NCBI RefSeq assembly: GCF_025128095.1
Contig: NZ_JAHLYT010000048.1
Location: forward strand, 149,148 to 213,147
DNA: 64,000 bases
Direction: 5' to 3'
Origin: Synechococcus sp. CS-1328
GTDB taxonomy: Bacteria > Cyanobacteriota > Cyanobacteriia > PCC-6307 > Cyanobiaceae
Positions 1 to 8,573 of the stretch are shown here, piece by piece. Each line of letters opens with the position of its first letter. Position 1 is the stretch's first letter. Both the position numbers and the translations under genes were made by a program. Below the pieces are notes generated by a model. That model was not told the DNA's origin. It was given only the letters and a program-made list of their open reading frames with translations, and searched no databases.

Positions 1-1
1 G

Positions 2-1021
2 CTCACGGCCATCGGCCCGCCGCTGTTGCCGCAGGTGCTCAGCTACGGCGGGTACCGCCTCGAATGCGCCCTGCGCAGCGCCACGCTGCTCGGGGTGTTC
101 GGTCTGGGGGGGATCGGCACCGATCTGCGGCTGACTCTGCAGTCGCTCGCCTTTCACGAGCTCTGGACCAGCCTCTGGCTGCTGCTGGCCGCGATGCTGC
201 TGCTCGAGACCCTGGTGGGTTGGCTGCGGCGGCGCTGGGGCATGCCGGGCCGTCTGGGCCTGAAACGGGCGAGCGTGGGCCGACGGGGCCGCGAGATCCT
301 TCTCACCGCCCTGGCCTTGCTGCCCCTGCTGCTCTGGACGGCGGCGCGGCTGGAGGTGCGCCCCCAGGACCTGCTGCAGTGGCAGGGCCTGCCGGGCCTG
401 GGCCAGGGCGACTGGTCTGGGGTGCTGGCTCTGCCCTGGGCCGACCTGATCGGCACCACTCTGGTGATGACCCTGCTCGCCGCCGCCCTGGCGGTGGGCG
501 TGGCGCCGCTGCTGCTGCTGCTGGCGGCACCCTGGGGCTGGGCCCGGGCCGCCCTGCAACTGATCTGGGCCCTGGGCCGGCTCTGGCCCCCACCCCTGAC
601 GGCCCTGCTGCTGTTGTTTCTGCTGCAGCCGGGTCTGATCACCGGGGCCCTGGCGCTGGGCTTCCACAACCTCGGCATCCTGGGGCGCCTGCTGCTGGAA
701 GCGGTCGAGAGCACTGACCCGGGAGCTGAACAGGCCCTGCGTGCCGGTGGCGTCGGCCCCCGGTTGGCCCTGCTCTATGGCCGCTACAGCCGGCTGGCCC
801 GCTCCTACCTGGCCTATGGCGCCTATCGGGCCGATGTGATCCTGCGGGAATCGGTGGTAGTGGGCCTGGTGGGCGCCACGGGGCTGGGCACCCAGCTGCT
901 GGAGAGCCTCAGCGGCTTTGCCTGGGATCAGATCGCAGCCTTGCTGGCGGTCTACGCCGTTCTCACCCTGCTGGGCGAGGACCTCAGCGACCGGCTGCGC
1001 CAGCGCTTGCTGGTCGTCTGA
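2..1021 (+). CDS. PhnE-type ABC transporter permease, fused double domain (5' end outside window)
   Basis: Inner-membrane permease of a phosphonate/phosphite-type ABC importer. The frame is open from the first bases, so the gene begins upstream of the window. What is visible is the end of one permease domain (about residues 1-75, with the motif FGLGGIGTDL) and then a complete second permease domain with about six hydrophobic segments. The second domain contains the ATPase-docking loop (EQALRAGGVGPRLALLYGRY) and the PhnE-like end RESVVVGLVGATGLGTQLL. Two permease domains in one chain is a known arrangement for PhnE proteins in picocyanobacteria. The ATPase and binding protein are presumably upstream and not visible. 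Substrate (phosphonate, phosphite or phosphate ester) cannot be decided from the sequence. Confidence 0.85.
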   Translation, partial: LTAIGPPLLPQVLSYGGYRLECALRSATLLGVFGLGGIGTDLRLTLQSLAFHELWTSLWLLLAAMLLLETLVGWLRRRWGMPGRLGLKRASVGRRGREILLTALALLPLLLWTAARLEVRPQDLLQWQGLPGLGQGDWSGVLALPWADLIGTTLVMTLLAAALAVGVAPLLLLLAAPWGWARAALQLIWALGRLWPPPLTALLLLFLLQPGLITGALALGFHNLGILGRLLLEAVESTDPGAEQALRAGGVGPRLALLYGRYSRLARSYLAYGAYRADVILRESVVVGLVGATGLGTQLLESLSGFAWDQIAALLAVYAVLTLLGEDLSDRLRQRLLVV

Positions 1022-1115
1022 GGCCAGCGCGGGCTGCGGACCCCAGAACAGCTGACCGGGAAACTGGCAGGGCTGCCGGATCCAGCGGCGAGACTCCCAA
1101 GCTCCGAGAACCCCC

Positions 1116-1811
1116 ATGGTGTCGATCGTGCCCGGCCCGACCCGGATTCCCCGCAAACTGGTGGTGCTGGGAGACAGCCTGGTCTACGGCTGGGGCGATC
1201 CGGAGCATGGCGGCTGGTGTGAGCGGCTGCGGCGCCACTGGATGGGCCTGCCTCAGGGACCGGTGCTCTACAACCTCGGTGTGCGAGGCGATGGCCTGGA
1301 ACGCCTCACCGCTCGCTTGCCGGGAGAAGTGCACTGCCGTGGCGAGCTGCGCCGTCAGCGACCCCAGGGGATCCTGATCGGCATCGGCCTGAATGACACC
1401 GCCCGGGTGGGCCGCTTGGATGGGCGGGAGCAGCTGGAACCGGAGGCCTTTCTGTTCGGCCTGCAGCAGTTGCTGCGGGAGGCCCGGCGGATCGCGCCGG
1501 TGCTGTTGCTGGGGCTCACCCCGGTGGATGAGGCGGTGATGCCCTATGCCGAGGTTCTTTGGTTTGACCTGGCGTCGGTGCGGCGCTACGAGGGGCTGCT
1601 GGAGGAGGCGGCCATGGAGGCGGACGTGCCCTTTCTGCCGCTGCTGGAGGCCCTCACGGCCGATCCGCGTTGGTTGCAGTGGATCGAGCCCGATGGGCTT
1701 CACCTCAACGCCGAAGGCCACCGGCAGGTGTACGAGCGGGTGAGCCGCTGGCCGGCGCTGCTGCGCTGGGCCGAGCTGGATCCCCGCGCCACCGTCACGC
1801 CGGCTGTTTGA
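1116..1811 (+). CDS. SGNH/GDSL-family hydrolase
   Basis: Predicted esterase or lipase of the SGNH superfamily, 231 aa. Block I is LGDSLVYGWG near residue 20 (nucleophile Ser in GDS). Block II Gly is in NLGVRGDGLERL, block III Asn is in GIGLNDTARVG, and block V is DGLHLNAEGH near the C-terminus with the catalytic Asp and His. All four conserved blocks are present, so the enzyme should be active. No signal peptide is evident, which favours a cytoplasmic location. It begins with ATG about 95 bp after the permease and runs the same way, but co-transcription is not shown. The natural ester substrate is unknown. Confidence 0.85.
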   Translation: MVSIVPGPTRIPRKLVVLGDSLVYGWGDPEHGGWCERLRRHWMGLPQGPVLYNLGVRGDGLERLTARLPGEVHCRGELRRQRPQGILIGIGLNDTARVGRLDGREQLEPEAFLFGLQQLLREARRIAPVLLLGLTPVDEAVMPYAEVLWFDLASVRRYEGLLEEAAMEADVPFLPLLEALTADPRWLQWIEPDGLHLNAEGHRQVYERVSRWPALLRWAELDPRATVTPAV

Positions 1812-1913
1812 GGCGGCCAATATCACCCGAATGGGTGAGCAGGTTTCACCGGATCAGGGGATGTGGGCGCCTGGCCTCCAGACCGACCGTGAAAGGACGG
1901 ACGTGTTTCCCCC

Positions 1914-2930
1914 ATGGTCGGCTCGATCGTTCCCCTGTTTCGCTCGTCATCCCCGGCAGCCTCCACGGCAGCCAGTGCCGCTGCCGCCAGTGCCCCAGCC
2001 GCGCCTCGGCGCTGGGCTGGCCCGGCGGATCCGGCGGCCATCAACCGAGCCTGGTTGGCGGCCTACGCCTGCAGCAGCGAAGCCCATGTGCGGCTGCACT
2101 GGCGCAATGCCCTGGTGCAGGTCAATCTGCCGCTGGTGCGGCTGCAGGCCCGACTCCAGGCGGCCAGCACCGATCTGCCCCTGGACGATCTGATCCAGCT
2201 CGGAGCGATCGGCCTGCTGCGGGCCGTCGAGGCCTTTGACCTTCAACGTCGCGTCAGCCTCAGCAGCTTTGCGGTTCCCTACATCCGCGGCACGATGCAG
2301 CAATACCTGCGCGATCGGCACCGGCCCCTGCGGGCGCCCTGGCGCCTGCGGCAGCTGCAGCAACGGGTGGAACGGCTCCAGGCCCTGCGGCTGCATGCAG
2401 GCCAGCCACCGCTGTCGGCTGCGGAGCTGGCCCGCCAGCTGTCCTGCAGCACCGAAGCCCTGCGGCAGGCGGCGGATCTGCAGACCTGCGAGCGGTTGCG
2501 CTCCCTCGATGCCCCGATCGGCGGGGATGACGGCGAGGGCTGCAGCAGCTGTCTGCTGGACCAGCTGGCGGATCCGGCGACCTCAGTCTCTGCTGATTTC
2601 GAGTCGGTAGCTTTCGAGTCTGCAGCTTTCGAGTCGGTGGCTTTCGATCCGGCGGCATCTGCCGCTGCAGAACCCACCGAAAACGATCAGGATCCTCAAG
2701 ATCACACCATTTTGAACTGGCTGCGGCAGCGCCTGGCACAGCTCAGTCTTCAGGAGCGGCAGCTGCTGAACGGTCGCCATCTGCAGGGCGACACCTGGGT
2801 GGCCCTGGGGCGCGAGCTCGGTCTTCATCCACGCATGGCCCAGCGCCGCACCGACGCCCTGCTGCAGGGGCTGCAACGGGAGGCGCAGCAGTGGCAGGAG
2901 CTCAACCGCCCGGCAATGCAGCAGAACTGA
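1914..2930 (+). CDS. RNA polymerase sigma factor, sigma-70 family, type III-like
   Basis: Alternative sigma factor of 338 aa. Region 2 is clear at about residues 60-125: NLPLVRLQARLQ, LIQLGAIGLLRAVEAFD and FAVPYIRGTMQQYLRDR, covering core-binding and -10 recognition. Region 3 follows (PLSAAELARQLSCSTEALRQA). A C-terminal region 4 has a weaker helix-turn-helix (TWVALGRELGLHPRMAQRRT). Region 1.1 is absent and region 2.1 is preceded by a low-complexity Ala/Ser leader, which fits group 3 (SigF/SigB-like) rather than group 2 factors. Between regions 3 and 4 lies an inserted 5-residue tandem repeat (FES-V/A-A). The target regulon is unknown. Confidence 0.8.
   Translation: MVGSIVPLFRSSSPAASTAASAAAASAPAAPRRWAGPADPAAINRAWLAAYACSSEAHVRLHWRNALVQVNLPLVRLQARLQAASTDLPLDDLIQLGAIGLLRAVEAFDLQRRVSLSSFAVPYIRGTMQQYLRDRHRPLRAPWRLRQLQQRVERLQALRLHAGQPPLSAAELARQLSCSTEALRQAADLQTCERLRSLDAPIGGDDGEGCSSCLLDQLADPATSVSADFESVAFESAAFESVAFDPAASAAAEPTENDQDPQDHTILNWLRQRLAQLSLQERQLLNGRHLQGDTWVALGRELGLHPRMAQRRTDALLQGLQREAQQWQELNRPAMQQN
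2598..2657 (+). repeat. 15-bp tandem repeat, four units, inside the sigma factor gene
   Basis: Four consecutive 15-bp units, the first reading ttcgagtcggtagct and the fourth most diverged. They encode FESVA, FESAA, FESVA and FDPAA in the linker between sigma regions 3 and 4. The reading frame is kept because the unit is five codons. Confidence 0.85.
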
Positions 2931-3678
2931 GCAGACGCGCCGCCCCCATCGCCAGCAGGGCGGCCACCAGGGTCTGGAGGCCATTGATCACTTCGTTGGT
3001 GAGCCAGGCGACCCGTTGCTGCACGGTGGCACCGAGCCAGCTCTCCAGCAGGGTGGCCGCCAGTCCCACGGCGGTGACCAGGCCCCAGCTGAACCCGTCC
3101 GGCAGCACGCCCAGAGCCAGCAGGATCAGGGCCATCAGGGCACTGCCCGCCAGGCTGGCGGCCGTGCCTTCGAGGCTCACGGCCCCTTCCGTGCCGGGCG
3201 GTACCGGCCGCAGGCTGGTGATCAGCAGCGTGTGCCGGCCCCAGCGCTTGCCGATCTCACTGCCGAAGGTGTCCGCCAGTTTGGCGGCAAAACTGGCGGC
3301 GAAACCGATCAGCAGCAGCGGCCGCCAGGCCGGCGGGCTGAGCGGCACCAGCACCGCCAGAACGGTGCCGGTGAGGGCCGACCCCCAGACATTCTCCGGG
3401 CCGCGGCGACCGCCTCTGGCCTCGGCGAGACCCTGCTCCTGCTTGCGGCGCAGCCCCAGACGGGTGACGGCCGACCCCAGGGCGAGGTAGGCCACCACGG
3501 CCCACCAGCCGGCGGCCCCGAGGCAGCCCCACAGCAGGGTGCCGAGCAGGCCGGCATGGATCCAGCCTGCACGGGTGAGCAGCGGTAGGGGTTGGGCCAG
3601 GCTGATCAGGATTCCGTTCACGGCGAGGGCCAGCAGCCAGTGCGCGGCGGTCTGGGCCGGGATGGCGTTGCTCAGCAC
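2902..3678 (-). CDS. DUF92 family integral membrane protein (VTE6-like)
   Basis: Polytopic membrane protein of about 258 aa in the DUF92 family. Plant member VTE6 is a phytyl-phosphate kinase of the tocopherol/phylloquinone phytol salvage path, so a prenyl-phosphate kinase role is plausible here. Visible features are about seven hydrophobic segments, the charged loop GGRRGPENVWGSALTG, and the conserved DUF92 segment ASFAAKLADTFGSEIGKRWG followed by TEGAVSLEGTAASL. The frame is open further upstream, but those residues are not hydrophobic and overlap the divergent neighbour, so I chose the GTG at 3678. Its 3' end overlaps the sigma factor gene by 29 bp, tail to tail. Confidence 0.8.
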   Translation of the reverse strand: MLSNAIPAQTAAHWLLALAVNGILISLAQPLPLLTRAGWIHAGLLGTLLWGCLGAAGWWAVVAYLALGSAVTRLGLRRKQEQGLAEARGGRRGPENVWGSALTGTVLAVLVPLSPPAWRPLLLIGFAASFAAKLADTFGSEIGKRWGRHTLLITSLRPVPPGTEGAVSLEGTAASLAGSALMALILLALGVLPDGFSWGLVTAVGLAATLLESWLGATVQQRVAWLTNEVINGLQTLVAALLAMGAARLLSSAALPGG

Positions 3679-3772
3679 AGGGCCAGGGTCGATGGATGTG
3701 TTGCACAGATCTAAGCGCTGGGGGGATCGTGCCGCCGGGAGCGGATAATCGGGCCAGTCTTTCGACGCCGCC

Positions 3773-4198
3773 ATGGTGTTCAAGCTCAAGCCGTCGTTCT
3801 TCCTTGAGCTGGGCGGCGACGCCAAGACCCCAGAAGACAAGAAGCCCGCCGTGATCGTGGCCCCGGTCGCACCGCCTGCGGCTCAGGAGAAGGCTGAGGC
3901 CAAAGCCGGCAAGGCTGAAGCCAACGCCGCCAAAGCCAGCAAGGGCAACGCTGCCACTTCCCCTGAGGCGGTCGCTGTCGATGGCGAGAAGGCTGCCCCC
4001 GCCGCCGGTGCTGAGCTCACCACTGCTGAATCCATCGCCGCCGAGCTTGCTGCCGCGGCTGCCAGCCGTCCGGCCCCGACCCTCGCGACCTTCGCTCCTG
4101 ATTGCCTGGTGCCCGGCGCTGCCGTGACCCGTCGCCGCCGTGGTGGCGCCAACCTGGCCGGCTTCCGCAGCATGGCCGCCGGCATGTTCCGCAGCTGA
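3773..4198 (+). CDS. Conserved picocyanobacterial hypothetical protein, Ala/Lys-rich
   Basis: A 141-aa protein of unknown function. It has three parts: a short N-terminal segment (MVFKLKPSFFLELGG), a long Ala/Lys/Glu-rich low-complexity linker (about residues 15-100), and a basic C-terminal block with CLVPGAAVTRRRRGGANLAG. The two conserved-looking ends joined by a disordered linker suggest a structural or binding protein rather than an enzyme. Similar C-terminal blocks are, from memory, common in marine and freshwater Synechococcus hypotheticals. No transmembrane segment or signal peptide is seen. It starts with ATG divergently from the DUF92 gene. Confidence 0.65.
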   Translation: MVFKLKPSFFLELGGDAKTPEDKKPAVIVAPVAPPAAQEKAEAKAGKAEANAAKASKGNAATSPEAVAVDGEKAAPAAGAELTTAESIAAELAAAAASRPAPTLATFAPDCLVPGAAVTRRRRGGANLAGFRSMAAGMFRS

Positions 4199-4284
4199 AG
4201 TCTGCGGGCAGCTGAATCCTGTGAGCAGCAGAATCCTGTGGGCGGTTGAAGCCAGGGGCATCGCCGCCCCGGCTCAGGTCTGAT

Positions 4285-5145
4285 TCAGCTGCGCCCCAGC
4301 CGCTCCCGCCAGGCCACCAGGCGGGCCACGCCGGCCACGGCAGCGGTCGAGCTGCGCAGGATCGTGGATCCCAGCTGCACCAGCTGCCAGCCAGCGGCCA
4401 CTGCGAGTTCCTCCTCGTGCTCAGACCAGCCCCCTTCCGGCCCGATCGCCAGGGTGATGGTGGTCGCAGCCGAGGATGCCGCTGTCGGGGATGCCGCAGC
4501 CGGGGATGTCGCAGCCGGGGATGTCTCAGCCGAGCAGACGGTCAATGCAGGTGTTGGACGATCCATGGGCTGCCAGGCCGCACAGGCATCCTCCAGGGCT
4601 GGCAGCTCTCCCTGGCGTGTGGTGGCCAGCAGACCCAGGCCCTCCACCGGCGCGGACAGGCAGGCAGCCGCGCTCCGCAGCGGTTCCCAGCGCGGTAGCC
4701 ACAGGCGCTCGCACTGCTCCGCTGCTTCTCGCACGACCGCGCGCCAGCGCTCCGGAATCGCCGTGTCCGCCGCATCGCCGCGCCGGACGCTGCGCTCGGC
4801 CTGCAGGGGTCCCAGTTGATCCACACCCAGCTCGGTGGCCATGCGCAGCACCAGCTCCCCGTCGCGCCGTGGCATCGCCAGGGCCAGGCCGATCCGGAGG
4901 GAGGTGGGGGCCTGGCGCTCTAGGGGCTGCCCCATCGGCTGCTCCAGGTCGGCGCGGCCCGGCTCCTGCAGCTGCGCGGTCCAGAGGGCCCCGCAGCCAT
5001 CCACCACGGCGAACCGGTCGCCGGGCCGCAGTCGCAGCACCCTGCTGAGGTAGTGGCTCTCCTGGCGGCTGAGCACGATCCCAGCCTCGCCGCCCTGCCG
5101 CAGCCGGTCCGGATCGATCAGCAGGCGGCGCAGTTCCCGGGCCAT
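4285..5145 (-). CDS. rsmE: 16S rRNA (uracil(1498)-N(3))-methyltransferase RsmE
   Basis: SPOUT-class methyltransferase that methylates N3 of U1498 in 16S rRNA using SAM. The 286-aa product has the N-terminal PUA-like part (QESHYLSRVLRLRPGDRFAVVDG), the middle ATELGVDQLGPLQAERS, and the C-terminal trefoil-knot motifs AIGPEGGWSEHE and LGSTILRSSTAAVAG, which form the SAM site. Family members are usually about 240-250 aa. The extra length is a Ser/Pro/Ala low-complexity insert (about residues 203-224) just before the knot, encoded by four 15-bp tandem repeats. The insert sits before a core beta-strand, so it should form a surface loop. Confidence 0.93.
   Translation of the reverse strand: MARELRRLLIDPDRLRQGGEAGIVLSRQESHYLSRVLRLRPGDRFAVVDGCGALWTAQLQEPGRADLEQPMGQPLERQAPTSLRIGLALAMPRRDGELVLRMATELGVDQLGPLQAERSVRRGDAADTAIPERWRAVVREAAEQCERLWLPRWEPLRSAAACLSAPVEGLGLLATTRQGELPALEDACAAWQPMDRPTPALTVCSAETSPAATSPAAASPTAASSAATTITLAIGPEGGWSEHEEELAVAAGWQLVQLGSTILRSSTAAVAGVARLVAWRERLGRS
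4475..4534 (+). repeat. 15-bp tandem repeat, four units, inside rsmE
   Basis: Four 15-bp units beginning with gatgccgctgtcggg and ending with gatgtctcagccgag on the plus strand. In the rsmE frame (minus strand) they encode repeats of the type SPAAT/SPAAA/SPTAA. They lie in a linker not found in typical RsmE proteins. Confidence 0.85.
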
Positions 5146-5183
5146 CGCTCTGGCTCACCCCCAGCCGCGACCCAACCGGCGCC

Positions 5184-5639
5184 TCATTCGTCCTCCAGCT
5201 GGGGAAAGAGGCTGTCCGGCTGCTCCTCGATCGGCCAGTCCTCGTTGATGCCGCCCACGACCACCTCCTCGATCTCGACCACGTCCTTGTTGAGTTGCCG
5301 CAGGGCATTGAGCAGCACGTCCAGGGCGAAGACATCGCTGGTCCCCATATCCACCCAGCAGCGGGCCCACTCTCCCTGCAGCTCCAGCGGCCCCATGTTG
5401 TGCATCAGGGCGGGCAGGGCCTGCTGCGCCTCCTCCTCGTCGACCACCAGCCAGCTGAGATCGGCGGCCTCCTCATGCAGTTGCAGGGTCTCGGCATTGA
5501 AACCGCCGAGCTTGCCGAGGAAAAACCAGCTGTCGAACACCGTTTCCACGTAGCCCCGCTCCCCGTGGCCGAGGGGATGGGAGAAGCGCATCCAGATCCA
5601 GCAGTTGAACGGGTCGACCTCGCGGAAGCGGATCTCCAT
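5184..5639 (-). CDS. DUF3531 family protein
   Basis: A 151-aa cyanobacterial protein of the DUF3531 family, function unknown. Recognised by its start MEIRFREVDPFNCWIWMRF, the segment ETVFDSWFFLGKLGGFNA, and the acidic C-terminus. It is soluble and very acidic, with no membrane segment. It follows rsmE's strand and lies 38 bp upstream of it, so the two may be co-transcribed. Homologues occur in plant chloroplasts, which points to a conserved oxygenic-phototroph role. Confidence 0.8.
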   Translation of the reverse strand: MEIRFREVDPFNCWIWMRFSHPLGHGERGYVETVFDSWFFLGKLGGFNAETLQLHEEAADLSWLVVDEEEAQQALPALMHNMGPLELQGEWARCWVDMGTSDVFALDVLLNALRQLNKDVVEIEEVVVGGINEDWPIEEQPDSLFPQLEDE

Positions 5640-5736
5640 GGGGCAGTGCGAACCGGTGGGGTTGCGATCGTTGTCTCCCCATCAAACACGCCGCCTCGAC
5701 CCGCCGACTCCGGCGGCGGCCCAGCATGCTGGTGCC

Positions 5737-6411
5737 ATGCTCGAGCTTCAGAACCTTCGTTATCAGCCCGCCACGGCTGCCACACCGGTGCTGCACGACG
5801 TGAGCCTGCGGCTGGAGGTGGGAGAGCCGGCCCTGGTGACGGGCCGCAGCGGCTGCGGCAAGACCACCCTGCTGGAGGTGATCAGTGGACTGGCCGAGGC
5901 CGATCGCGGCCGCATTCTCTGGAACGGCGAACCCCTTTCCAGCCGCAGTCGGCGCTGGCTCTGCGGGCTGGTGTTCCAGTTCCCGGAACGCCATTTCCTC
6001 GGCCTCACGCTGGGCCAGGAGCTGAAGCTCGGCCAGCGGCGCCTCACCCAGGAGCGGGCCGAGGCGGTGCTGGCCAAGGTGGGGCTCATGGGGATCTCGC
6101 TGCAGCAGGCACCGGAGCGGCTCAGTGGGGGCCAGCAGCGCCGGCTGGCCCTGGCGGTGCAGCTGCTGCGCGATCCGCGGGTGCTGCTGCTGGATGAACC
6201 CACCGCCGGGCTCGACTGGACCGTGCGCGATGAGGTGCTGCAGCTGCTGCGCAGCATCGCCCGCGAACGGGCGGTGCTGGTGGTGACCCATGAGCCGGAG
6301 CTGTTCGGTGATCTGGCGCCCCAGCGCTGGCTCCTGGAGAACGGCACCCTCCAGACCTGCCAACCCCACCAGGGTCAGTCGGCGCAGCGCTCGATCGCCC
6401 GACTGGGCTGA
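5737..6411 (+). CDS. ABC transporter ATP-binding protein
   Basis: A 224-aa ABC ATPase. Walker A is GRSGCGKTT near residue 38, the Q-loop is VFQFPERHF, the signature is LSGGQQRR, Walker B is VLLLDEPTAGLD, and the H-loop is VTHE. All catalytic elements are intact. The length and the FPERHFLGLTL segment resemble the energy-coupling-factor-like ATPases of cyanobacteria and the chloroplast protein ABCI11/NAP14, so metal or vitamin transport is possible. I chose the ATG at 5737 because the family begins at MLELQNLRY; the frame upstream is low-complexity. No permease is adjacent, so its partner must be encoded elsewhere. Confidence 0.85.
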   Translation: MLELQNLRYQPATAATPVLHDVSLRLEVGEPALVTGRSGCGKTTLLEVISGLAEADRGRILWNGEPLSSRSRRWLCGLVFQFPERHFLGLTLGQELKLGQRRLTQERAEAVLAKVGLMGISLQQAPERLSGGQQRRLALAVQLLRDPRVLLLDEPTAGLDWTVRDEVLQLLRSIARERAVLVVTHEPELFGDLAPQRWLLENGTLQTCQPHQGQSAQRSIARLG

Positions 6412-6555
6412 CCCAGGAGCCAGCCCGTCCAGCCGGAGGGTCAGGACAGCCCACCGCCGCAGCACCCACCTCTGCATCGCCTACGGCCGCATCGCTCTCC
6501 GCCGCAGAGCACTCCCTACGATGCCCTCCAGTTCGGTTGCGGGCAGGTCGGTGTG

Positions 6556-7470
6556 ATGGGCGATCAGTTGGTGCGTGCCACCGCCGCCGGGGGCGGTATC
6601 CGTCTGGTGGCGGTGACCACCACCGTGGCCAGCCGCTACGCCCGCCGCCGCCACGACCTCTCCTTCCTCACCACCGCCCTGCTGGGGCGAGCGATGACCG
6701 CCGGTCTGCTGCTGGCCAGCTCGATGAAGGTGGCCCATGGCCGGGTGAATCTGCGCATCGCCTCCGATGGCCCGCTGCGCGGCCTGATGGTGGATGCCGG
6801 CCGCGACGGCACCGTGCGCGGCTACGTGGGTCAGCCCAGCCTGGAGCTGGATCTGGTGCACGATGGCGATGGCGGCTCCCACTTCGACTTCCGCACGGCC
6901 ACCGGCACCGGTTACCTGCACGTGGTGCGCGACCTGGGCGAGGGCGTGCCGTTCAGCAGCACGGTTGAGCTGGTCAGCGGCGGCATCGGCGAGGACGTCG
7001 CCTCCTACCTGCTCCATTCCGAGCAGACCCCCTCGGCGGTGTTCGTGGGGGAACGGATCGACAGCAGCGGCGTGCGCTGCGCCGGAGGGGTGCTGGTGCA
7101 GGTGCTGCCCAAGGCGGCCCGGGAACCGGCCCTGGTGGCCCTGCTGGAGGAGCGCTGCCGGGAGATCAGCGGCTTCAGCAATCGGCTGGCCGCCTGCGAG
7201 GGCAATCTCAAGGCGCTGCTGGAGGACATCTTTCCGGATCTGGATCCCCAGCTGCTCCAGGAGGGAGAGCCCCATCAGACGGTGCAGTTCCACTGCCCCT
7301 GCAGCCGCCGCCGCAGCGTCAGCGCCCTGAAACTGCTGGGCCGCGACGAACTCAGCGCCATCCTGCTGGAAGACGGCCAGGCCGAGCTGGTCTGCCACTT
7401 CTGCAATGAGGCCTACCAGGTCGAGGCCCCTGAACTGCAGGAGCTGATCGACGAGCTGGCTGTGGCGTAA
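6556..7470 (+). CDS. hslO: Hsp33 redox-regulated molecular chaperone
   Basis: Cytoplasmic holdase chaperone activated by oxidation, 304 aa. The start [18 protein letters not shown] is the family consensus. The C-terminal redox switch is complete: a CxC pair (HCPCSRRR) and a CxxC pair (CHFCNE) about 85 bp of protein-coding sequence before the stop, which bind Zn in the reduced form. A GTG lies directly before the ATG, and I prefer the ATG at 6556 by homology. Its stop is only 3 bp from the stop of the convergent CPP1-like gene. Confidence 0.95.
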   Translation: MGDQLVRATAAGGGIRLVAVTTTVASRYARRRHDLSFLTTALLGRAMTAGLLLASSMKVAHGRVNLRIASDGPLRGLMVDAGRDGTVRGYVGQPSLELDLVHDGDGGSHFDFRTATGTGYLHVVRDLGEGVPFSSTVELVSGGIGEDVASYLLHSEQTPSAVFVGERIDSSGVRCAGGVLVQVLPKAAREPALVALLEERCREISGFSNRLAACEGNLKALLEDIFPDLDPQLLQEGEPHQTVQFHCPCSRRRSVSALKLLGRDELSAILLEDGQAELVCHFCNEAYQVEAPELQELIDELAVA

Positions 7471-7473
7471 TCC

Positions 7474-8160
7474 TCACCCGATCAGCAGGGCACCAAGCAG
7501 CAGCAGCAGCAGGGCCGGCAGGCTCTGCACCTGGAGGGGTGTGAGGGGCAGGCCCATGGGCAGGGACGGGTCGAGGCCACCGGCCAGCAGTCCGCCGATC
7601 ACCAGCCCGATCGCGAGCAAGGCCAAACTCCAGCCGACCGCCACCAGCAACCGACCGAGCCGGCGCTGCAGGTTGATCACGGCCACCCCGGTGGCAAGGG
7701 CCAGCAGCAGCTCCGGTGCTGCGCTCGGGGTGAACAGCAGCAGGGCCAGCAGCGAACCGATGCCGGCCAGGGGAATCCAGAGCTCGGCGCCACTGGCCAA
7801 GCCCAGACTGGGCAGGCGCAGGGCGGCGCCGGAGAACTTGGGAACGGCCAGCTGCGGCAACTGGGGCAGGGCGGGCAGGGCCGGCCGGGCAGGCGGCGGC
7901 GAGGCCTGTTCCCGTTGGGAGGCGGAGCGGGCCGCGAAGCTCACCCGCCCCTGCTGCCGCTCCTTGAGGCGCTCCATCAGCACGGCGTCGTAGGCGGCCT
8001 CGATTCGGGAGCGGGCCAGGGGGTCATCGCCCACTTCGTCGAGCCGCGCCAGCTTGGCGGCTTGCACGGCATCGAAACTGGCGTCGGCCGCGATGCCGAG
8101 CCGCTCATAGGGGTCGGAGGCATCGGCCGCCCGGGACGGCTGATCGGAACCTTGATTCAT
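7474..8160 (-). CDS. CPP1-like J-domain-related membrane protein
   Basis: A 228-aa protein with a degenerate J-like domain (DPYERLGIAADASFDAVQAAK ... ARSRIEAAYDAVLM), a Pro/Ala linker, and four C-terminal hydrophobic segments. This architecture matches the CPP1-like (DUF3353) family. In plants CPP1 (chaperone-like protein of POR1) stabilises protochlorophyllide oxidoreductase. The HPD tripeptide required to stimulate Hsp70 is not present, as is usual for CPP1. The ATG at 8160 gives the normal N-terminus; 14 extra codons upstream are possible. A thylakoid or plasma membrane location is expected. Confidence 0.8.
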   Translation of the reverse strand: MNQGSDQPSRAADASDPYERLGIAADASFDAVQAAKLARLDEVGDDPLARSRIEAAYDAVLMERLKERQQGRVSFAARSASQREQASPPPARPALPALPQLPQLAVPKFSGAALRLPSLGLASGAELWIPLAGIGSLLALLLFTPSAAPELLLALATGVAVINLQRRLGRLLVAVGWSLALLAIGLVIGGLLAGGLDPSLPMGLPLTPLQVQSLPALLLLLLGALLIG

Positions 8161-8231
8161 GGCCAGCTCTGCGTATTCAGGAGCGTATCGAGAACCGGCC
8201 ACCCTGGGTGGGCTGCCCCTGGTTGTTCAGC

Positions 8232-8456
8232 TCAGAACAGGGGATCGCTGCACTGGTATCCGGACTCTTGCTGGAGGCGGCGACGCCAGGCTTCAGCTTC
8301 GTCGACAGGCAGACGGTGGCGATGCTTCAACAGGGGCATCTGGGGAGGGAGATGGCTGCCCTCCCGCATCTCCACAGCCCCCTGGGCAGGGAGAAAGTTG
8401 ACGTAATCACAGCCCCCGTCGCTGCGGGGACGCACCAGCCAGACCGGCAGGGGCAT
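8232..8456 (-). CDS. DUF1651 family small protein
   Basis: A 74-aa protein resembling the DUF1651 family found mainly in picocyanobacteria. It has the typical N-terminal WLVRPRS segment, a central acidic/aromatic stretch, and the characteristic C-terminal PPQMPLLKHRHRLPVDEA then W-x-L-x2-SGYQ. Function unknown. The ATG at 8456 is preceded by agaagg at a suitable distance for a Shine-Dalgarno site, which decides the start over longer frames. Confidence 0.65.
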   Translation of the reverse strand: MPLPVWLVRPRSDGGCDYVNFLPAQGAVEMREGSHLPPQMPLLKHRHRLPVDEAEAWRRRLQQESGYQCSDPLF

Positions 8457-8573
8457 GACTATGACCTTCTGTTGCAGAACCTTTCGGTTAGTGAACAGCA
8501 GTCTGGCGGATCCTGCGCCCAAGCGCGACCCCCACCGCGTGCTCGGCAGTCCGTCTGCCCCCATGGGCTGCCT

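Noticed and set aside
2598..2657. Possible CRISPR or direct-repeat array
   Set aside because: Units are adjacent 15-mers without spacers and inside a coding frame. No array with spacers was found anywhere in the window.
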